Source: an uncultured Bacteroidota bacterium
GTDB taxonomy: Bacteria; Bacteroidota; Bacteroidia; Flavobacteriales_F; PHOS-HE28
Direction of reading: 5' to 3'
Assembly: GCA_902826215.1 (NCBI GenBank)
Contig: CADEDY010000001.1
Coordinates: 434,001-498,000 of the forward strand
DNA length: 64,000 nucleotides
The notes under the pieces were generated by a model. The model saw nothing but the letters and a program-made list of their open reading frames with translations. It had not been told where the DNA came from and ran no database searches. Of the stretch, positions 1 through 8,179 are shown in pieces. The position numbers and the translations under genes were made by a program. Every line of letters begins with the position of its first letter. Within the stretch, counting starts at the first letter, position 1.

Positions 1-271
1 AGTCTTGCGCGATCAGGTACGACGCAGGCTTGCGGATCAATCCGTGGTTGAAGGTGAAGCCCGTGGGTTGCTGCCCGATCAGGTTGCCATCGTGATCACT
101 GAAGTAGACATCCCCGGAGAAGTCTGCCCCGAGGAATAGGGTATCTGCATTCACGTGGATGCCCCAGAATCCTTGGTTGGTCGAGGGGTAGGGAATACTG
201 TCCACCAGGACTTGAGCGGAGACCGGGCCTTGAACAAAGGCGGCGATAAGCAAGAAGGAGAACGGTTTCAT
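1..271 (-). CDS. Secreted protein of unknown function, N-terminal fragment
   Basis: The reading frame on the minus strand is open from position 271 to the window edge, giving about 90 residues of a longer protein. It starts with a typical signal peptide (MKPFSFLLIAAF followed by a small-residue region ending VSAQ). The mature part has short beta-strand and turn segments (a FSGDVYFSDHDGNLIG-like stretch), as seen in WD/NHL-like or T9SS cargo proteins, but too little is visible to assign a family. ATG codons at 280 and 274 are also in frame; 271 puts the Lys directly before the hydrophobic core. No Shine-Dalgarno sequence is visible. It lies downstream of the methyltransferase on the same strand, with about 90 nt between them. 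Confidence 0.6.
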   Translation of the reverse strand, partial: MKPFSFLLIAAFVQGPVSAQVLVDSIPYPSTNQGFWGIHVNADTLFLGADFSGDVYFSDHDGNLIGQQPTGFTFNHGLIRKPASYLIAQD

Positions 272-362
272 CATGGCCATGGCTTGGATGGTGAAACTAC
301 AAAAGGAAGGAAACACGGGGCGGATGCACACGCGATCGGATAGAACAATAGTCTTCGGGACA

Positions 363-1043
363 TCACCCCGGCTTGATGACCTGCGCGACGAAGTACGCCC
401 CGCCGCGCATGTGCGCGACGTTCACAGGTTGGCCAAGGTCCTTCAGCAGCACGAGCGGCTCCATGTCCGGATCGCCCAGCACCGTGGATTCCAAGAACCA
501 ACGGATCGTGGGCAACACGGGTCGGACCAACGCTCGCGACGAGGGCGGTAGCTGACCATCCAGCACCACCATTCGGCCACCAGGAGCGAGCATCTCCCAC
601 GCGTGGTGCAGCATGTCCGCAGGTTGCCCGAATGAGGTGAGCGAGAAACTGAAGAGGATGGCATTGAAGGGGGCGGTGCCGCGGTACGTCAACGCATCGG
701 TTCTCAGCAGTTCGATGTTCTGCAGTCCATGTCGTTCATTCTGCCTTTGGGCGAAGTCCAGCATGCGCTGTGAAAGATCCACCCCGACCACTTGACCTTG
801 TGCGCCAACGATGCGTCCGATCTCAGGTAGAAGGGGGCCTCGGCCACATCCGATGCTCAGGACGCGGTTACCTGCTTGCAAGTTCAACTGGTCGAGCGCC
901 GATCGACGGGCACTTTTCGGGACCAGGAAAGCCGTTTCGAAAAGCGGATAGCACCACGCCACACGATCGAAGCGTGCCGCCACCCATGCAGGGTCAAGCC
1001 GCGGATTCTCTCGGGAGGGCAATATGGATAGGGTGTTGTTCAC
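363..1043 (-). CDS. Class I SAM-dependent methyltransferase
   Basis: This 226-residue cytoplasmic protein has the Rossmann-type methyltransferase fold. Motif I is VLSIGCGRG (residues 61-69), the ribose-binding acidic residue is in VVGVDLS (D89), and a later APGGRMVVLDG strand fits motif III. The layout resembles UbiE/MenG or other Methyltransf_11/25 proteins, but the substrate cannot be read from the sequence. The start is a GTG at 1043. A TAAATTTG -7 element lies only 5 nt upstream, which suggests a leaderless transcript. The gene is monocistronic or precedes the secreted-protein fragment. Confidence 0.8.
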   Translation of the reverse strand: MNNTLSILPSRENPRLDPAWVAARFDRVAWCYPLFETAFLVPKSARRSALDQLNLQAGNRVLSIGCGRGPLLPEIGRIVGAQGQVVGVDLSQRMLDFAQRQNERHGLQNIELLRTDALTYRGTAPFNAILFSFSLTSFGQPADMLHHAWEMLAPGGRMVVLDGQLPPSSRALVRPVLPTIRWFLESTVLGDPDMEPLVLLKDLGQPVNVAHMRGGAYFVAQVIKPG

Positions 1044-1048
1044 TCCAA

Positions 1049-1056
1049 CAAATTTA
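1049..1056 (-). promoter_or_regulatory. Putative -7 element (TAAATTTG) of the methyltransferase gene
   Basis: An exact match to the Bacteroidota primary sigma -7 consensus TAnnTTTG is read on the minus strand, ending 5 nt before the GTG start. No clear -33 TTTG was found. The position places the expected transcript start at or very near the start codon. Confidence 0.45.
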
Positions 1057-1129
1057 CTTCAGGCCTAGGGCCGCTTGAAGTCGATCTGCTTTTGCTGGTC
1101 GGCGGGACCATTTCTATTCGAGGCACACG

Positions 1130-1137
1130 TACATTCG
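1130..1137 (+). promoter_or_regulatory. Putative -7 element (TACATTCG)
   Basis: A TAnnTTCG element, a one-base variant of TAnnTTTG seen repeatedly in this window, lies 18 nt before the ATG at 1156. It would give a leader of roughly 12 nt. Confidence 0.35.
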
Positions 1138-1155
1138 TTCAAAGATCCAAAGACC

Positions 1156-1587
1156 ATGCGCCTCGCAACCTATTTCGCCGTCCTGTCATTCTTCTTTCTT
1201 CCGTGCATCGCTGTCGCGCAAACCGGCGCGCAGGGAGGTGCAGCGCTGTCCAACCCGCACGAGGTGTTCTTCACGGCAGGGATGACGAAATCCGACCTTG
1301 AACGGATCAAAGCCGATGAGAAGGCCCTTGGGACCGACTTGGAATACAGTGATCTAAAATGGGATGAGGCGGGGGGACTTGTAGGTCTTGGGATCAAGGT
1401 GAAAGGGGAGGGGGCCAATGGATCCGCGTCCGTGGATGCTCTGGAAGCCAACAAGCAGTTCGGTTACCACATCGACCGCAGCCCGAAGGCGGAGATGCCA
1501 TTCAGTATTGGGGTCCTGTACGTGGATGGTCAGCCAACATGGCGGCCCCGAATGGCTCCTGTGGTGCGCCCGAGCAGCGACCGATAA
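1156..1587 (+). CDS. Small secreted protein of unknown function
   Basis: This 143-residue protein has a clear signal peptide (MRLATYFAVLSFFFLPCIAVAQ), so it is exported to the periplasm or beyond. The mature part contains a 'MTKSDLERIKADEKALG' helix, then a charged segment rich in Gly and Lys, and a C-terminal strand ending in Pro/Arg-rich sequence. No known domain was recognised. An upstream in-frame start exists at 1075, but it would bury the signal peptide, so ATG 1156 is preferred. It is followed after 137 nt by the DUF5679 gene, probably a separate unit. Confidence 0.65.
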   Translation: MRLATYFAVLSFFFLPCIAVAQTGAQGGAALSNPHEVFFTAGMTKSDLERIKADEKALGTDLEYSDLKWDEAGGLVGLGIKVKGEGANGSASVDALEANKQFGYHIDRSPKAEMPFSIGVLYVDGQPTWRPRMAPVVRPSSDR

Positions 1588-1724
1588 GCCCCGTTGACCT
1601 TTTTACAGGGGTCCTGGATGTTGATAACCCTTCAGTGGATCCAGGCGGGATTCCCGATCGTGCCGATTACCTTGGCGTCACGTTCAACCCGTTCGTCGAA
1701 GGGCGAACCCTAAAATCCAAGACC

Positions 1725-1874
1725 ATGGCTGTGGAAGCATATTGTGTAAAGTGCAAGGCGAAGCGTGACATGAAGAACGCCGCTGAAGTGACCATGGCCA
1801 ATGGCCGTAAAGCAATGAAGGGTACATGCCCGACCTGCGGTACAGGCATGTTCAAGATCATGGGCAAGGCCTGA
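1725..1874 (+). CDS. DUF5679 zinc-ribbon protein, 49 aa
   Basis: The 49-residue product contains two CxxC knuckles, YCVKCKAK near the start and GTCPTCGTG near the end, separated by a Met/Ala/Lys segment with a 'KNAAEVTMANGRKAMKG' pattern. This matches the small DUF5679 family, which is common in Bacteroidota and Actinobacteria and has no known function. It probably binds one zinc. The in-frame upstream extension has no such composition, so ATG 1725 is taken as the start. A strong hairpin follows at 1897-1935. Confidence 0.8.
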   Translation: MAVEAYCVKCKAKRDMKNAAEVTMANGRKAMKGTCPTCGTGMFKIMGKA

Positions 1875-1896
1875 TCCAACTTCTCTTTTTTCGTGT

Positions 1897-1935
1897 GAAC
1901 GGATCCTTCTGGTCTTGGCCAGAACGGGTCCGTTC
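1897..1935 (+). terminator. Strong hairpin after the DUF5679 gene
   Basis: The arms GAACGGATCC-TTCTGG and CCAGAACGGGTCCGTTC pair over about 16 bp with one wobble and one bulge around a 6-nt loop. No U-tract follows, so it is either a weak intrinsic terminator or an mRNA 3'-end stabiliser. Confidence 0.45.
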
Positions 1936-2014
1936 GTCATTTGCGGGGTCGAGCTATGAACATCTGCCGTTGATAGCCGGTCCGGTTGCCGTGAAGCCAC
2001 CTATTGGAGCCGGT

Positions 2015-2022
2015 TACCTTTG
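2015..2022 (+). promoter_or_regulatory. Putative -7 element (TACCTTTG) of cysQ-gmd
   Basis: An exact TAnnTTTG element ends 6 nt before the cysQ ATG at 2029. The transcript would begin at or next to the start codon. It probably drives cysQ and the overlapping gmd. Confidence 0.45.
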
Positions 2023-2028
2023 CCGACC

Positions 2029-2865
2029 ATGACAGAAAGCCCCTTGTTCCCCTTGTTGGATAGTGCCATGGAAGCCGCCTTCGCGGGTGGCACCGCGATC
2101 ATGGACGTTTACGCCAACTCCTTCGAGGTGGAATACAAGAATGACCGTTCGCCACTGACTGAAGCAGACCGCCGGGCCCATAACGCGATCGAAGAAGTTC
2201 TTCAGCGAACAGGCCTTCCCGTCTTGAGCGAAGAAGGCGCGAAGACTCCCGTTGAAGAACGGCAGAAGTGGGAGCGATACTGGCTGGTGGATCCGCTCGA
2301 CGGCACCAAGGAATTCGTGAAGCGCAACGGAGAGTTCGCCGTTTGCATTGCCTTGATGCAGCGCGACAACGAGCCCGCTGGGCCGCTGGGCGCAACTTCG
2401 CCCATCGCTGGGGTCGTCTTCTCTCCCGTTCTGAACAAGCTCTATTTCGCTGCGCAGGGACTAGGAGCGTATTTGAGCACGGAGGCAGCAACCCACCAAG
2501 GCATATCCGCGTATGAACGCGTCGCCATGTCCACCCGATTGCCGCTCAGCGCGAAGCCGAGCACGTTCACCATCCTCGCCAGCCGATCGCACCGCAGTCC
2601 CGAAACGGATGCGTTCATCGCACAGAAGGAGCAGGAACATGGCGCCCTTGAGTTCACTTCCATGGGCAGCGCGCTCAAGTTCGGCCTCATGGCCGAAGGA
2701 GCTGCTGATGTCTATCCACGCTATGCACCCACCATGGAGTGGGACACGGCTGCCGGACAGATCATCTGCACCGAAGCAGGCAAACAACTGATAGACCTCA
2801 CCACCAACGCACCGATGCGTTACAACAAGAACGAACTGGTGAACAACTGGTTCATCGTCCAATGA
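2029..2865 (+). CDS. cysQ: 3'(2'),5'-bisphosphate nucleotidase CysQ
   Basis: CysQ removes the 3'-phosphate of PAP/PAPS, the by-product of sulfate activation. The 278-residue product has the Li-sensitive, Mg-dependent phosphatase (inositol monophosphatase) fold with all three metal-site motifs: SEEG (67-70), DPLDGT (88-93) and the C-terminal EWDTAAG (W238-D239). Length is normal for the family. A TTG at 2020 is in frame, but ATG 2029 is the better start because a promoter -7 element occupies 2015-2022. The stop overlaps the gmd start by 4 nt (ATGA), indicating translational coupling. No other sulfate-assimilation gene is nearby. Confidence 0.9.
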   Translation: MTESPLFPLLDSAMEAAFAGGTAIMDVYANSFEVEYKNDRSPLTEADRRAHNAIEEVLQRTGLPVLSEEGAKTPVEERQKWERYWLVDPLDGTKEFVKRNGEFAVCIALMQRDNEPAGPLGATSPIAGVVFSPVLNKLYFAAQGLGAYLSTEAATHQGISAYERVAMSTRLPLSAKPSTFTILASRSHRSPETDAFIAQKEQEHGALEFTSMGSALKFGLMAEGAADVYPRYAPTMEWDTAAGQIICTEAGKQLIDLTTNAPMRYNKNELVNNWFIVQ

Positions 2866-4046
2866 GCACCATGACAACGAAACGTAAGCCAGCACCGCGT
2901 AAGACCCCAGTGGCCGCAGCCAAGAAACCCAAGGCCGTGAAAGCCACGAAGACCGCCAAGCGCAAGGTCGCCCTGATCACGGGCGTTACCGGACAGGACG
3001 GTGCCTACTTGAGCGAACTGCTCTTGAGCAAGGGCTACGAAGTGCACGGGATCAAGCGCCGCAGTTCGTTGTTCAACACGGACCGCATCGATCACTTGTA
3101 CCATGACATGCACGAGAAGGGCCGTCCGTTCTTCCTGCACTATGGCGACCTCACCGACAGTGTCAATTGCCTGCGTTTGGTGAAGGAGATCCAGCCCGAC
3201 GAGATCTACAACCTCGCAGCGATGAGCCACGTGGCCGTGAGCTTCGAAATGCCCGAATACACAGCCAACGCCGACGGCATCGGAACGCTCCGTTTCCTGG
3301 AGGCCATCCGCATCCTGGGCATGGAGAAGAAGACCCGTTTCTACCAGGCCAGCACCAGTGAATTGTACGGTGGTGTGCTGCCCCGCGCGCAGAACGAGGA
3401 GACGCCTTTCTACCCGAAGAGCCCTTATGGTGTCGCCAAACTCTACGGATTCTGGATCACCAAGAACTACCGCGAGAGCTATAACATGTTCGCCTGCAAC
3501 GGCATCCTCTTCAACCATGAGAGCCCGTTGCGTGGGGAGACCTTCGTGACGCGGAAGATCACCCGCGCTGTGGCCAAGATCAAGCTCGGTCTGCAGGACG
3601 CGCTCTACCTCGGTAACATCGACGCCAAGCGCGATTGGGGTCATGCAAAGGATTACGTGGAAGGCATGTGGCTGATGCTCCAGGCCAAGAAGCCCGATGA
3701 TTTTGTGCTGGCAACGGGCAAGACCTACACCGTGCGCCACTTCATCGATCTGGCCTTCGGCGAAGTGGGCATCAAGCTCGAGTGGAAAGGAAAAGGCGTG
3801 AAGGAGAAAGGCGTGGACAAGAAGACCGGTAAGGTGATGGTCGCCATCGACCCGCGCTACTACCGCCCGGCCGAAGTGGATCACTTGGAAGGCGACCCCT
3901 CAAAGGCCAAGCGCGTGCTCGGTTGGAAACACAAGTACGACCTGAAGGCCTTGGTGAAGGAGATGGTCCAGAGCGATCTCGAGCTCTTCAAGCGCGACGT
4001 ATACCTGAAGAAGGGTGGCCATAAGATCCTGCACGAACAGGAATGA
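2862..4046 (+). CDS. gmd: GDP-mannose 4,6-dehydratase with a basic N-terminal tail
   Basis: Gmd converts GDP-D-mannose to GDP-4-keto-6-deoxymannose, the first step of GDP-L-fucose synthesis. The product is 394 residues. The NAD(P)-binding motif GVTGQDG is at 41-47 and the catalytic Tyr-Lys pair at Y189/K193 (SPYGVAK). The HGIKRRSS and [15 protein letters not shown] segments are also typical of Gmd. The first ~36 residues are a low-complexity Lys/Ala/Pro/Thr tail absent from ordinary Gmd (E. coli Gmd begins directly with the Rossmann strand). The start overlaps the cysQ stop. fcl follows after 66 nt. Dehydratase activity is near certain; the role of the tail is unknown. Confidence 0.95.
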   Translation: MSTMTTKRKPAPRKTPVAAAKKPKAVKATKTAKRKVALITGVTGQDGAYLSELLLSKGYEVHGIKRRSSLFNTDRIDHLYHDMHEKGRPFFLHYGDLTDSVNCLRLVKEIQPDEIYNLAAMSHVAVSFEMPEYTANADGIGTLRFLEAIRILGMEKKTRFYQASTSELYGGVLPRAQNEETPFYPKSPYGVAKLYGFWITKNYRESYNMFACNGILFNHESPLRGETFVTRKITRAVAKIKLGLQDALYLGNIDAKRDWGHAKDYVEGMWLMLQAKKPDDFVLATGKTYTVRHFIDLAFGEVGIKLEWKGKGVKEKGVDKKTGKVMVAIDPRYYRPAEVDHLEGDPSKAKRVLGWKHKYDLKALVKEMVQSDLELFKRDVYLKKGGHKILHEQE

Positions 4047-4065
4047 TCACCGATCATTCCTGTTC
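4035..4065 (+). terminator. 14-bp perfect hairpin spanning the gmd stop codon
   Basis: GAACAGGAATGATC (4035-4048) and its exact reverse complement (4052-4065) flank a 3-nt ACC loop. The TGA stop of gmd lies in the left arm. There is no U-tract, so it may stabilise or attenuate the transcript between gmd and fcl. Confidence 0.5.
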
Positions 4066-4068
4066 CGT

Positions 4069-4092
4069 GTAGCGTCGACCCACTGGGTCGAC
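4069..4092. repeat. Short palindromic repeat, copy 1 (GTCGACCC...GGGTCGAC)
   Basis: A 24-nt element with arms GTCGACCC and GGGTCGAC, preceded by GTAGC, sits between gmd and fcl. A second copy differing at one base is at 16965-16988 inside the 3' end of metH1. It looks like a REP-type dispersed palindrome. Confidence 0.6.
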
Positions 4093-4112
4093 TTTCCCGA
4101 TCAATTTGAAAG

Positions 4113-5051
4113 ATGAACAAGCAAGACAAGATCTACATCGCAGGCCACCGTGGCATGGTGGGCAGTGCCATCATCCGTAAGCTGCAGGCCGAGGGCTTCA
4201 CGAACATCGTGACCCGCACCAGCAAGGAACTGGACCTGAAGGAACAGCAGGCCGTGCGTGACTTCTTCGCGCTGGAGAAGCCCGATGTGGTGGTGCTCGC
4301 AGCGGCGAAAGTGGGCGGGATCCACGCCAACAACGTGTACCGTGCGCAGTTCCTGTATGAGAACCTGATGATCGAGAGCAACGTCATACACTCCAGCCAT
4401 GAGAACGGGGTGAAGAAGCTGCTCTTCCTGGGTTCCTCGTGCATCTATCCGAAAATGGCACCGCAACCGTTGAAGGAGGACAGCCTCTTGAGCGGGATCC
4501 TGGAGCAGACCAACGAGCCGTACGCCATCGCCAAGATCGCAGGCATCAAGTTGGCCGAGAGCTACCGTCGTCAGTACGGCTGCAACTTCATCAGCGCCAT
4601 GCCCACGAACCTATATGGGCCCAACGACAACTACGACCTCAACAACAGCCATGTGCTGCCTGCGCTCATCCGCAAGATCCACACGGCCAAGGTCTCCAAT
4701 GCGGCCCATGTGGAAGTATGGGGCAGCGGCAGCCCGAGGCGCGAGTTCCTCCACGTGGACGATCTCGCCGATGCGTGCTACCACCTTTTGCAGAACTACG
4801 ACGAGGAGCTCTTCGTGAACATCGGTACCGGCGAGGACCTCACCATCAAGGAGCTTGCTGAACTGATCAAGGACGTGGTCGGCTTCACCGGTGAACTGAA
4901 GTGGAACACCGAGAAACCGGACGGCACACCGCGCAAGCTCATGGATGTCTCCCGCCTGCACAACATGGGTTGGAAACACCGCATCGGTCTGCGCGAAGGC
5001 ATCACCAGCGTTTACGCCGAATTCGCGAAGAGCGAATTGGCAAAGGCGTAA
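4113..5051 (+). CDS. fcl: GDP-L-fucose synthase (WcaG/Fcl)
   Basis: Fcl is a bifunctional 3,5-epimerase/4-reductase that turns the Gmd product into GDP-L-fucose for surface polysaccharide. The 312-residue product has the NADP-binding GHRGMVG motif (11-17), SSCIYP (Cys110, a known catalytic Cys position in the family) and the YAIAK catalytic Tyr/Lys (Y137, K141). Length is standard. It forms a functional pair with gmd upstream. A TCAATTTG element (one mismatch to TAnnTTTG) lies 4 nt before the ATG, so it may also have its own promoter. It converges on the T9SS gene with a 7-nt gap. Confidence 0.95.
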   Translation: MNKQDKIYIAGHRGMVGSAIIRKLQAEGFTNIVTRTSKELDLKEQQAVRDFFALEKPDVVVLAAAKVGGIHANNVYRAQFLYENLMIESNVIHSSHENGVKKLLFLGSSCIYPKMAPQPLKEDSLLSGILEQTNEPYAIAKIAGIKLAESYRRQYGCNFISAMPTNLYGPNDNYDLNNSHVLPALIRKIHTAKVSNAAHVEVWGSGSPRREFLHVDDLADACYHLLQNYDEELFVNIGTGEDLTIKELAELIKDVVGFTGELKWNTEKPDGTPRKLMDVSRLHNMGWKHRIGLREGITSVYAEFAKSELAKA

Positions 5052-5058
5052 GTGGTCA

Positions 5059-6444
5059 TCAACGCTTCAGGAACGGCGCTCGATAACGGGCGCCGTTCGC
5101 ATTGACAACCAAGGAATACGTGCCGCTCGACAGTTCGTGTACGGGAAGTTCCACTTGGACTCCAGCACGCCTTGGTCCCTTTCGTATCGTTCTTCCAAGG
5201 GCGTCCAAGAGCATGAGTTCGAATTGTTCAACGCCTTCCGGCAGCTGAACGGTCAGCACGTCATCCACTGGGTTGGGGAATACGCGGAGTGTCATGGGGG
5301 CTATGGCTTGTTCCCCTAGACCGCTGGCAACATCGGCACAACGATCGGGTACCAGACCATCAAGTGGTAAGCGACCGATGAATTGGTTCTCAAGGCCTGG
5401 GAATCCATCTTCGATACTCTGATACAGGCTGCCATGGTAGAAGGCCATTTTCAGGGTATTCCCAGATGGGTTCGGTCCCCCGAGGGAACATAACGTATGA
5501 CCATCGTAGCGTAGTAACGTATAGGGGACATTGTCGCCCACCCATGTATGCAGCCCCGAAACATAGAGGGCTCCGTCGTGTACCTGAATATCCCATATGA
5601 AACCTTGGAATTCAACTTCCTGGAAGAAGGGTCGCCACGCTTCGCCATCGAAGAGCTGGATATGTTGGGATTGCACGTTGGGGCCATTCTGCAAATAACC
5701 ACCTGCGTAAAGTGAGTCCCCGTATCCGCAAAGTGTTGCGATGTAGTATCCGCCCACTCCATTGCCCACCCCGGCCCATTGGTCGGTACCATCGAAGGAG
5801 ACGATGCGCGGGGAACCCAATACATCGAAGAGCCCGCCGAAATAGATCCTGTCGTGCCAGTATTCAACGGCGTTCACCTGTACTTGGCTTACGAACGGCG
5901 AATTGGGCATATCGCGGAACTCGCCGCCCACCCATTCATGGATACCGGGGGCATAGGCACCATACAGCGTATCGTGTACGCCACCGCTGAACATGCGGCC
6001 TTGCGCCTCGAGGAAGTAGAATATCCCATTCGGTTGTCCGCATGGATACCATGTTCCATCCACCAACATCGTGGCAAACCGCATGTCGAAGGAATAGTGC
6101 CAATAGTTGCCCAAGTAGCTCACGAAGAGCGTGTCATTCCGGCGCACCATGGATTGGACCGGGTTGGATATCTGACCGAATTCAGAGGTATCTCCGGTTC
6201 CATTGCCCAAGCCCTCCAAACCCCACTGGGTCCCATCCCACCAAGCCAAATTGTTCGCGCGCAAGGTCCCATCCGCCACGTACGGAAAGCTGCCACCAAC
6301 GATCAACCTGTCGTTCAAACTGTCAACGAGAAAGGATCGGACCTGAAAGCTCGTTCCTCCATCGAGTGATTCCCACTGGGCGCACAGTTCCGCGGTGACA
6401 TAGAACGGAAGAAGACCCAAGGTCAGAATCTGTGCTGAAGTCAT
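5059..6444 (-). CDS. T9SS type A cargo protein with repeated beta segments
   Basis: This 461-residue secreted protein begins with a signal peptide (MTSAQILTLGLLPFYVTAELCAQ). Its C-terminus is a type A sorting domain: 'LRVFPNPVDDVLTVQLP' followed by 'SGTYSLVV' and a basic end (FLKR). The middle holds repeated segments of about 45-50 residues with W/F-rich strands (for example IVSFDGTDQWAGVGNG, IQLFDGEAWRPF, LLRYDGHTLCSLGG). These resemble the repeated 'xxFDGxxW' blades found in Bacteroidota delta-60 or Kelch-like propellers. It is probably a surface-exposed or released beta-propeller of unknown ligand. It is transcribed on its own from a TATCTTCG element. Confidence 0.85.
   Translation of the reverse strand: MTSAQILTLGLLPFYVTAELCAQWESLDGGTSFQVRSFLVDSLNDRLIVGGSFPYVADGTLRANNLAWWDGTQWGLEGLGNGTGDTSEFGQISNPVQSMVRRNDTLFVSYLGNYWHYSFDMRFATMLVDGTWYPCGQPNGIFYFLEAQGRMFSGGVHDTLYGAYAPGIHEWVGGEFRDMPNSPFVSQVQVNAVEYWHDRIYFGGLFDVLGSPRIVSFDGTDQWAGVGNGVGGYYIATLCGYGDSLYAGGYLQNGPNVQSQHIQLFDGEAWRPFFQEVEFQGFIWDIQVHDGALYVSGLHTWVGDNVPYTLLRYDGHTLCSLGGPNPSGNTLKMAFYHGSLYQSIEDGFPGLENQFIGRLPLDGLVPDRCADVASGLGEQAIAPMTLRVFPNPVDDVLTVQLPEGVEQFELMLLDALGRTIRKGPRRAGVQVELPVHELSSGTYSLVVNANGARYRAPFLKR
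5071..5098 (+). terminator. Hairpin in the convergent fcl / T9SS gene junction
   Basis: GAACGGCGC (5071-5079) pairs with GCGCCGTTC (5090-5098) around a 10-nt loop. It lies inside the 3' end of the minus-strand gene and about 20 nt after the fcl stop. There is no U-tract; it could end fcl transcription. Confidence 0.4.
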
Positions 6445-6456
6445 GCTCGGCCTATC

Positions 6457-6464
6457 CGAAGATA
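6457..6464 (-). promoter_or_regulatory. Putative -7 element (TATCTTCG) of the T9SS cargo gene
   Basis: TATCTTCG, the same octamer seen upstream of metH and the CorC-like gene, lies 12 nt before the ATG at 6444. It is embedded in a CCTATC-CGAA-GATAGG hairpin (6451-6466) that could act as an operator. Confidence 0.4.
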
Positions 6465-6565
6465 GGTACGGATCCTTCGAATGGGCCAGGATGGATCGAA
6501 TGTTCGTTTCCGAGTGCAGGCGAATTGGTGTGTGAGTGGAACATTCTGGAACGGATGCATCCTCC

Positions 6566-6573
6566 TACCTTCG
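6566..6573 (+). promoter_or_regulatory. Putative -7 element (TACCTTCG) of the first barrel gene
   Basis: A TAnnTTCG element ends 7 nt before the ATG at 6581. The spacing predicts a transcript beginning at the start codon. Confidence 0.35.
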
Positions 6574-6580
6574 GCGGGTC

Positions 6581-8167
6581 ATGTCGTTCGCCTCCGTTCG
6601 GGCCATCGCGCTCGTATCAACTCTGCTTATGGCATGGACCGTTCTCGCGCAGCAGAACGACATCCCACTGCAACGGGACGTGTACATCGATGTGGAACGC
6701 AATGCGGCCAAGCTCGATGCGCGGGTCCACACCGGTCTGAAGCCGGTCATCGAGTCACGCGCCGACCTCACCAACGTGATGGGGCATCGGATCGATAGTG
6801 CCAAGTACTACTACTGGATCACCGAGAAGCTCTTCAAGGACCACCTGCTTGAAGTGAAGGGCGAGGACTTCCACCTCACCGCCGACCTGCTCTTCCAGTT
6901 CGAGTATGGCAACGACTATGGCGACCGCACCGCCTACGTGGATACCAACCGGTATTACAGCAATGTGCGTGGGGTGTACATCACCGGCGACCTCGGCGAT
7001 CGCATCTCCTTCCAGACCATGGTGCAGGAACACCAGGCGATCGTGCCGCAATACCTCTTCCTGCAAGTGGCTGGCCAAGGGGTCATTTCTGGTCAAGGCC
7101 GCGTCAAGTTGAAATCCGCCCGGATCCTCGACTACGGCTGGTCGCAAGGGAGCGTATCGTACAAGGCGGCGAACTGGCTGAACGTTCAACTGGGGCAAGG
7201 GCGGCAGTTCGTAGGTCATGGCTATCGGTCCGTGTTGCTTAGCGATCATGCAGTTAGCGCGCCATTCCTGAAGTTCAGCGCGCTCTCCACCAACAAGCGG
7301 TTCCAGTACACCACGTGGCTGAGCAAGTTGCAGAGCGGTGTGCAGGACAGTGACCGGCTACCGACGAGCACCTCGAGCGAGTCGTTGTTCTATTGGATGC
7401 GCGGTCGGTTCAACCACTTGAGCGTGAACCTCGGTCGCGTGCAACTGGGCCTGTTCGAGAGCACGATCTTCGAGGACATCGACAGCACCGGTGTGAAGCC
7501 CTTCGATGCCTTGGAGCTGAATCCGATCATCGGGGTGAACACGTTGACGCGCGGATTCGATGGGGTGGAGAAGAGCTTGGTCGGTCTTGATCTTCGTGTG
7601 AAGATCACGGACAAGGGATACGTGTATGGCCAGTTCGCGACCGACGACCCGGCGAAGCAACGCTATGCGTATCAAGGTGGCGTACGTTGGTTCGATGTCA
7701 TTCGCAAGGACCTGCACTTGCAATTGGAGTACAACGGGGCCCAGCCTTTCACCTACATGAATGATCCGGCGAAGCTGGCCTACAAGCACGCCGGACTGCC
7801 GCTAGCGCATCCGATGGGTGCATATTTCAATGAGGCGGTTGCCATCGTGGATGTGGGTTTCGACCGGCTCATGGTGCAGGCGAAGATGGTGTTGGCCACG
7901 TACCACCGCGACCGCACGTTGGCCGAGAATTACGGCAGCGATCTCGGGAAGCCCGATATCCTGGTGACCGGCCCGGATGGAGCCAGGGTCCAGCAGCTCA
8001 CCTACATCGATGCCAACGCGAGCTACCTCTTCAATCCCAATACCAACCTGCGTGCCTACGTGGGCGTTCAGCGTCGGTCGCTGACCAATTCCTCGGACAA
8101 TGTGCAGAGCACCTTCGTGTACTTCGGCATCCGCACGTCGCTCTTCGATCGGTATTACGATATTTGA
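6581..8167 (+). CDS. Outer-membrane beta-barrel protein, RemB/Wzi-like (paralogue 1)
   Basis: This 528-residue protein has a signal peptide (MSFASVRAIALVSTLLMAWTVLAQ) followed by many amphipathic, aromatic-rich strands. The GQGRQFVGHGYRSVLLSD segment corresponds to the 'FGEGYRSLFLSD' signature of the neighbouring paralogue. This signature is typical of the Bacteroidota capsule-assembly Wzi / gliding-motility RemB-type family. A second shared motif is 'LPLAHPMG' (about residue 406). It probably sits in the outer membrane and handles surface polysaccharide or contributes to adhesion or motility. ATG 6581 is chosen because it starts the signal peptide directly; an upstream ATG at 6536 is less likely. 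The next gene begins 12 nt downstream, suggesting an operon of barrel, sugar transferase, barrel. Confidence 0.75.
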   Translation: MSFASVRAIALVSTLLMAWTVLAQQNDIPLQRDVYIDVERNAAKLDARVHTGLKPVIESRADLTNVMGHRIDSAKYYYWITEKLFKDHLLEVKGEDFHLTADLLFQFEYGNDYGDRTAYVDTNRYYSNVRGVYITGDLGDRISFQTMVQEHQAIVPQYLFLQVAGQGVISGQGRVKLKSARILDYGWSQGSVSYKAANWLNVQLGQGRQFVGHGYRSVLLSDHAVSAPFLKFSALSTNKRFQYTTWLSKLQSGVQDSDRLPTSTSSESLFYWMRGRFNHLSVNLGRVQLGLFESTIFEDIDSTGVKPFDALELNPIIGVNTLTRGFDGVEKSLVGLDLRVKITDKGYVYGQFATDDPAKQRYAYQGGVRWFDVIRKDLHLQLEYNGAQPFTYMNDPAKLAYKHAGLPLAHPMGAYFNEAVAIVDVGFDRLMVQAKMVLATYHRDRTLAENYGSDLGKPDILVTGPDGARVQQLTYIDANASYLFNPNTNLRAYVGVQRRSLTNSSDNVQSTFVYFGIRTSLFDRYYDI

Positions 8168-8179
8168 ACGCAACACCAT

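Noticed and set aside
2820-3884. 354-codon open frame opposite gmd
   Set aside because: Antisense shadow of gmd; no recognisable protein features.
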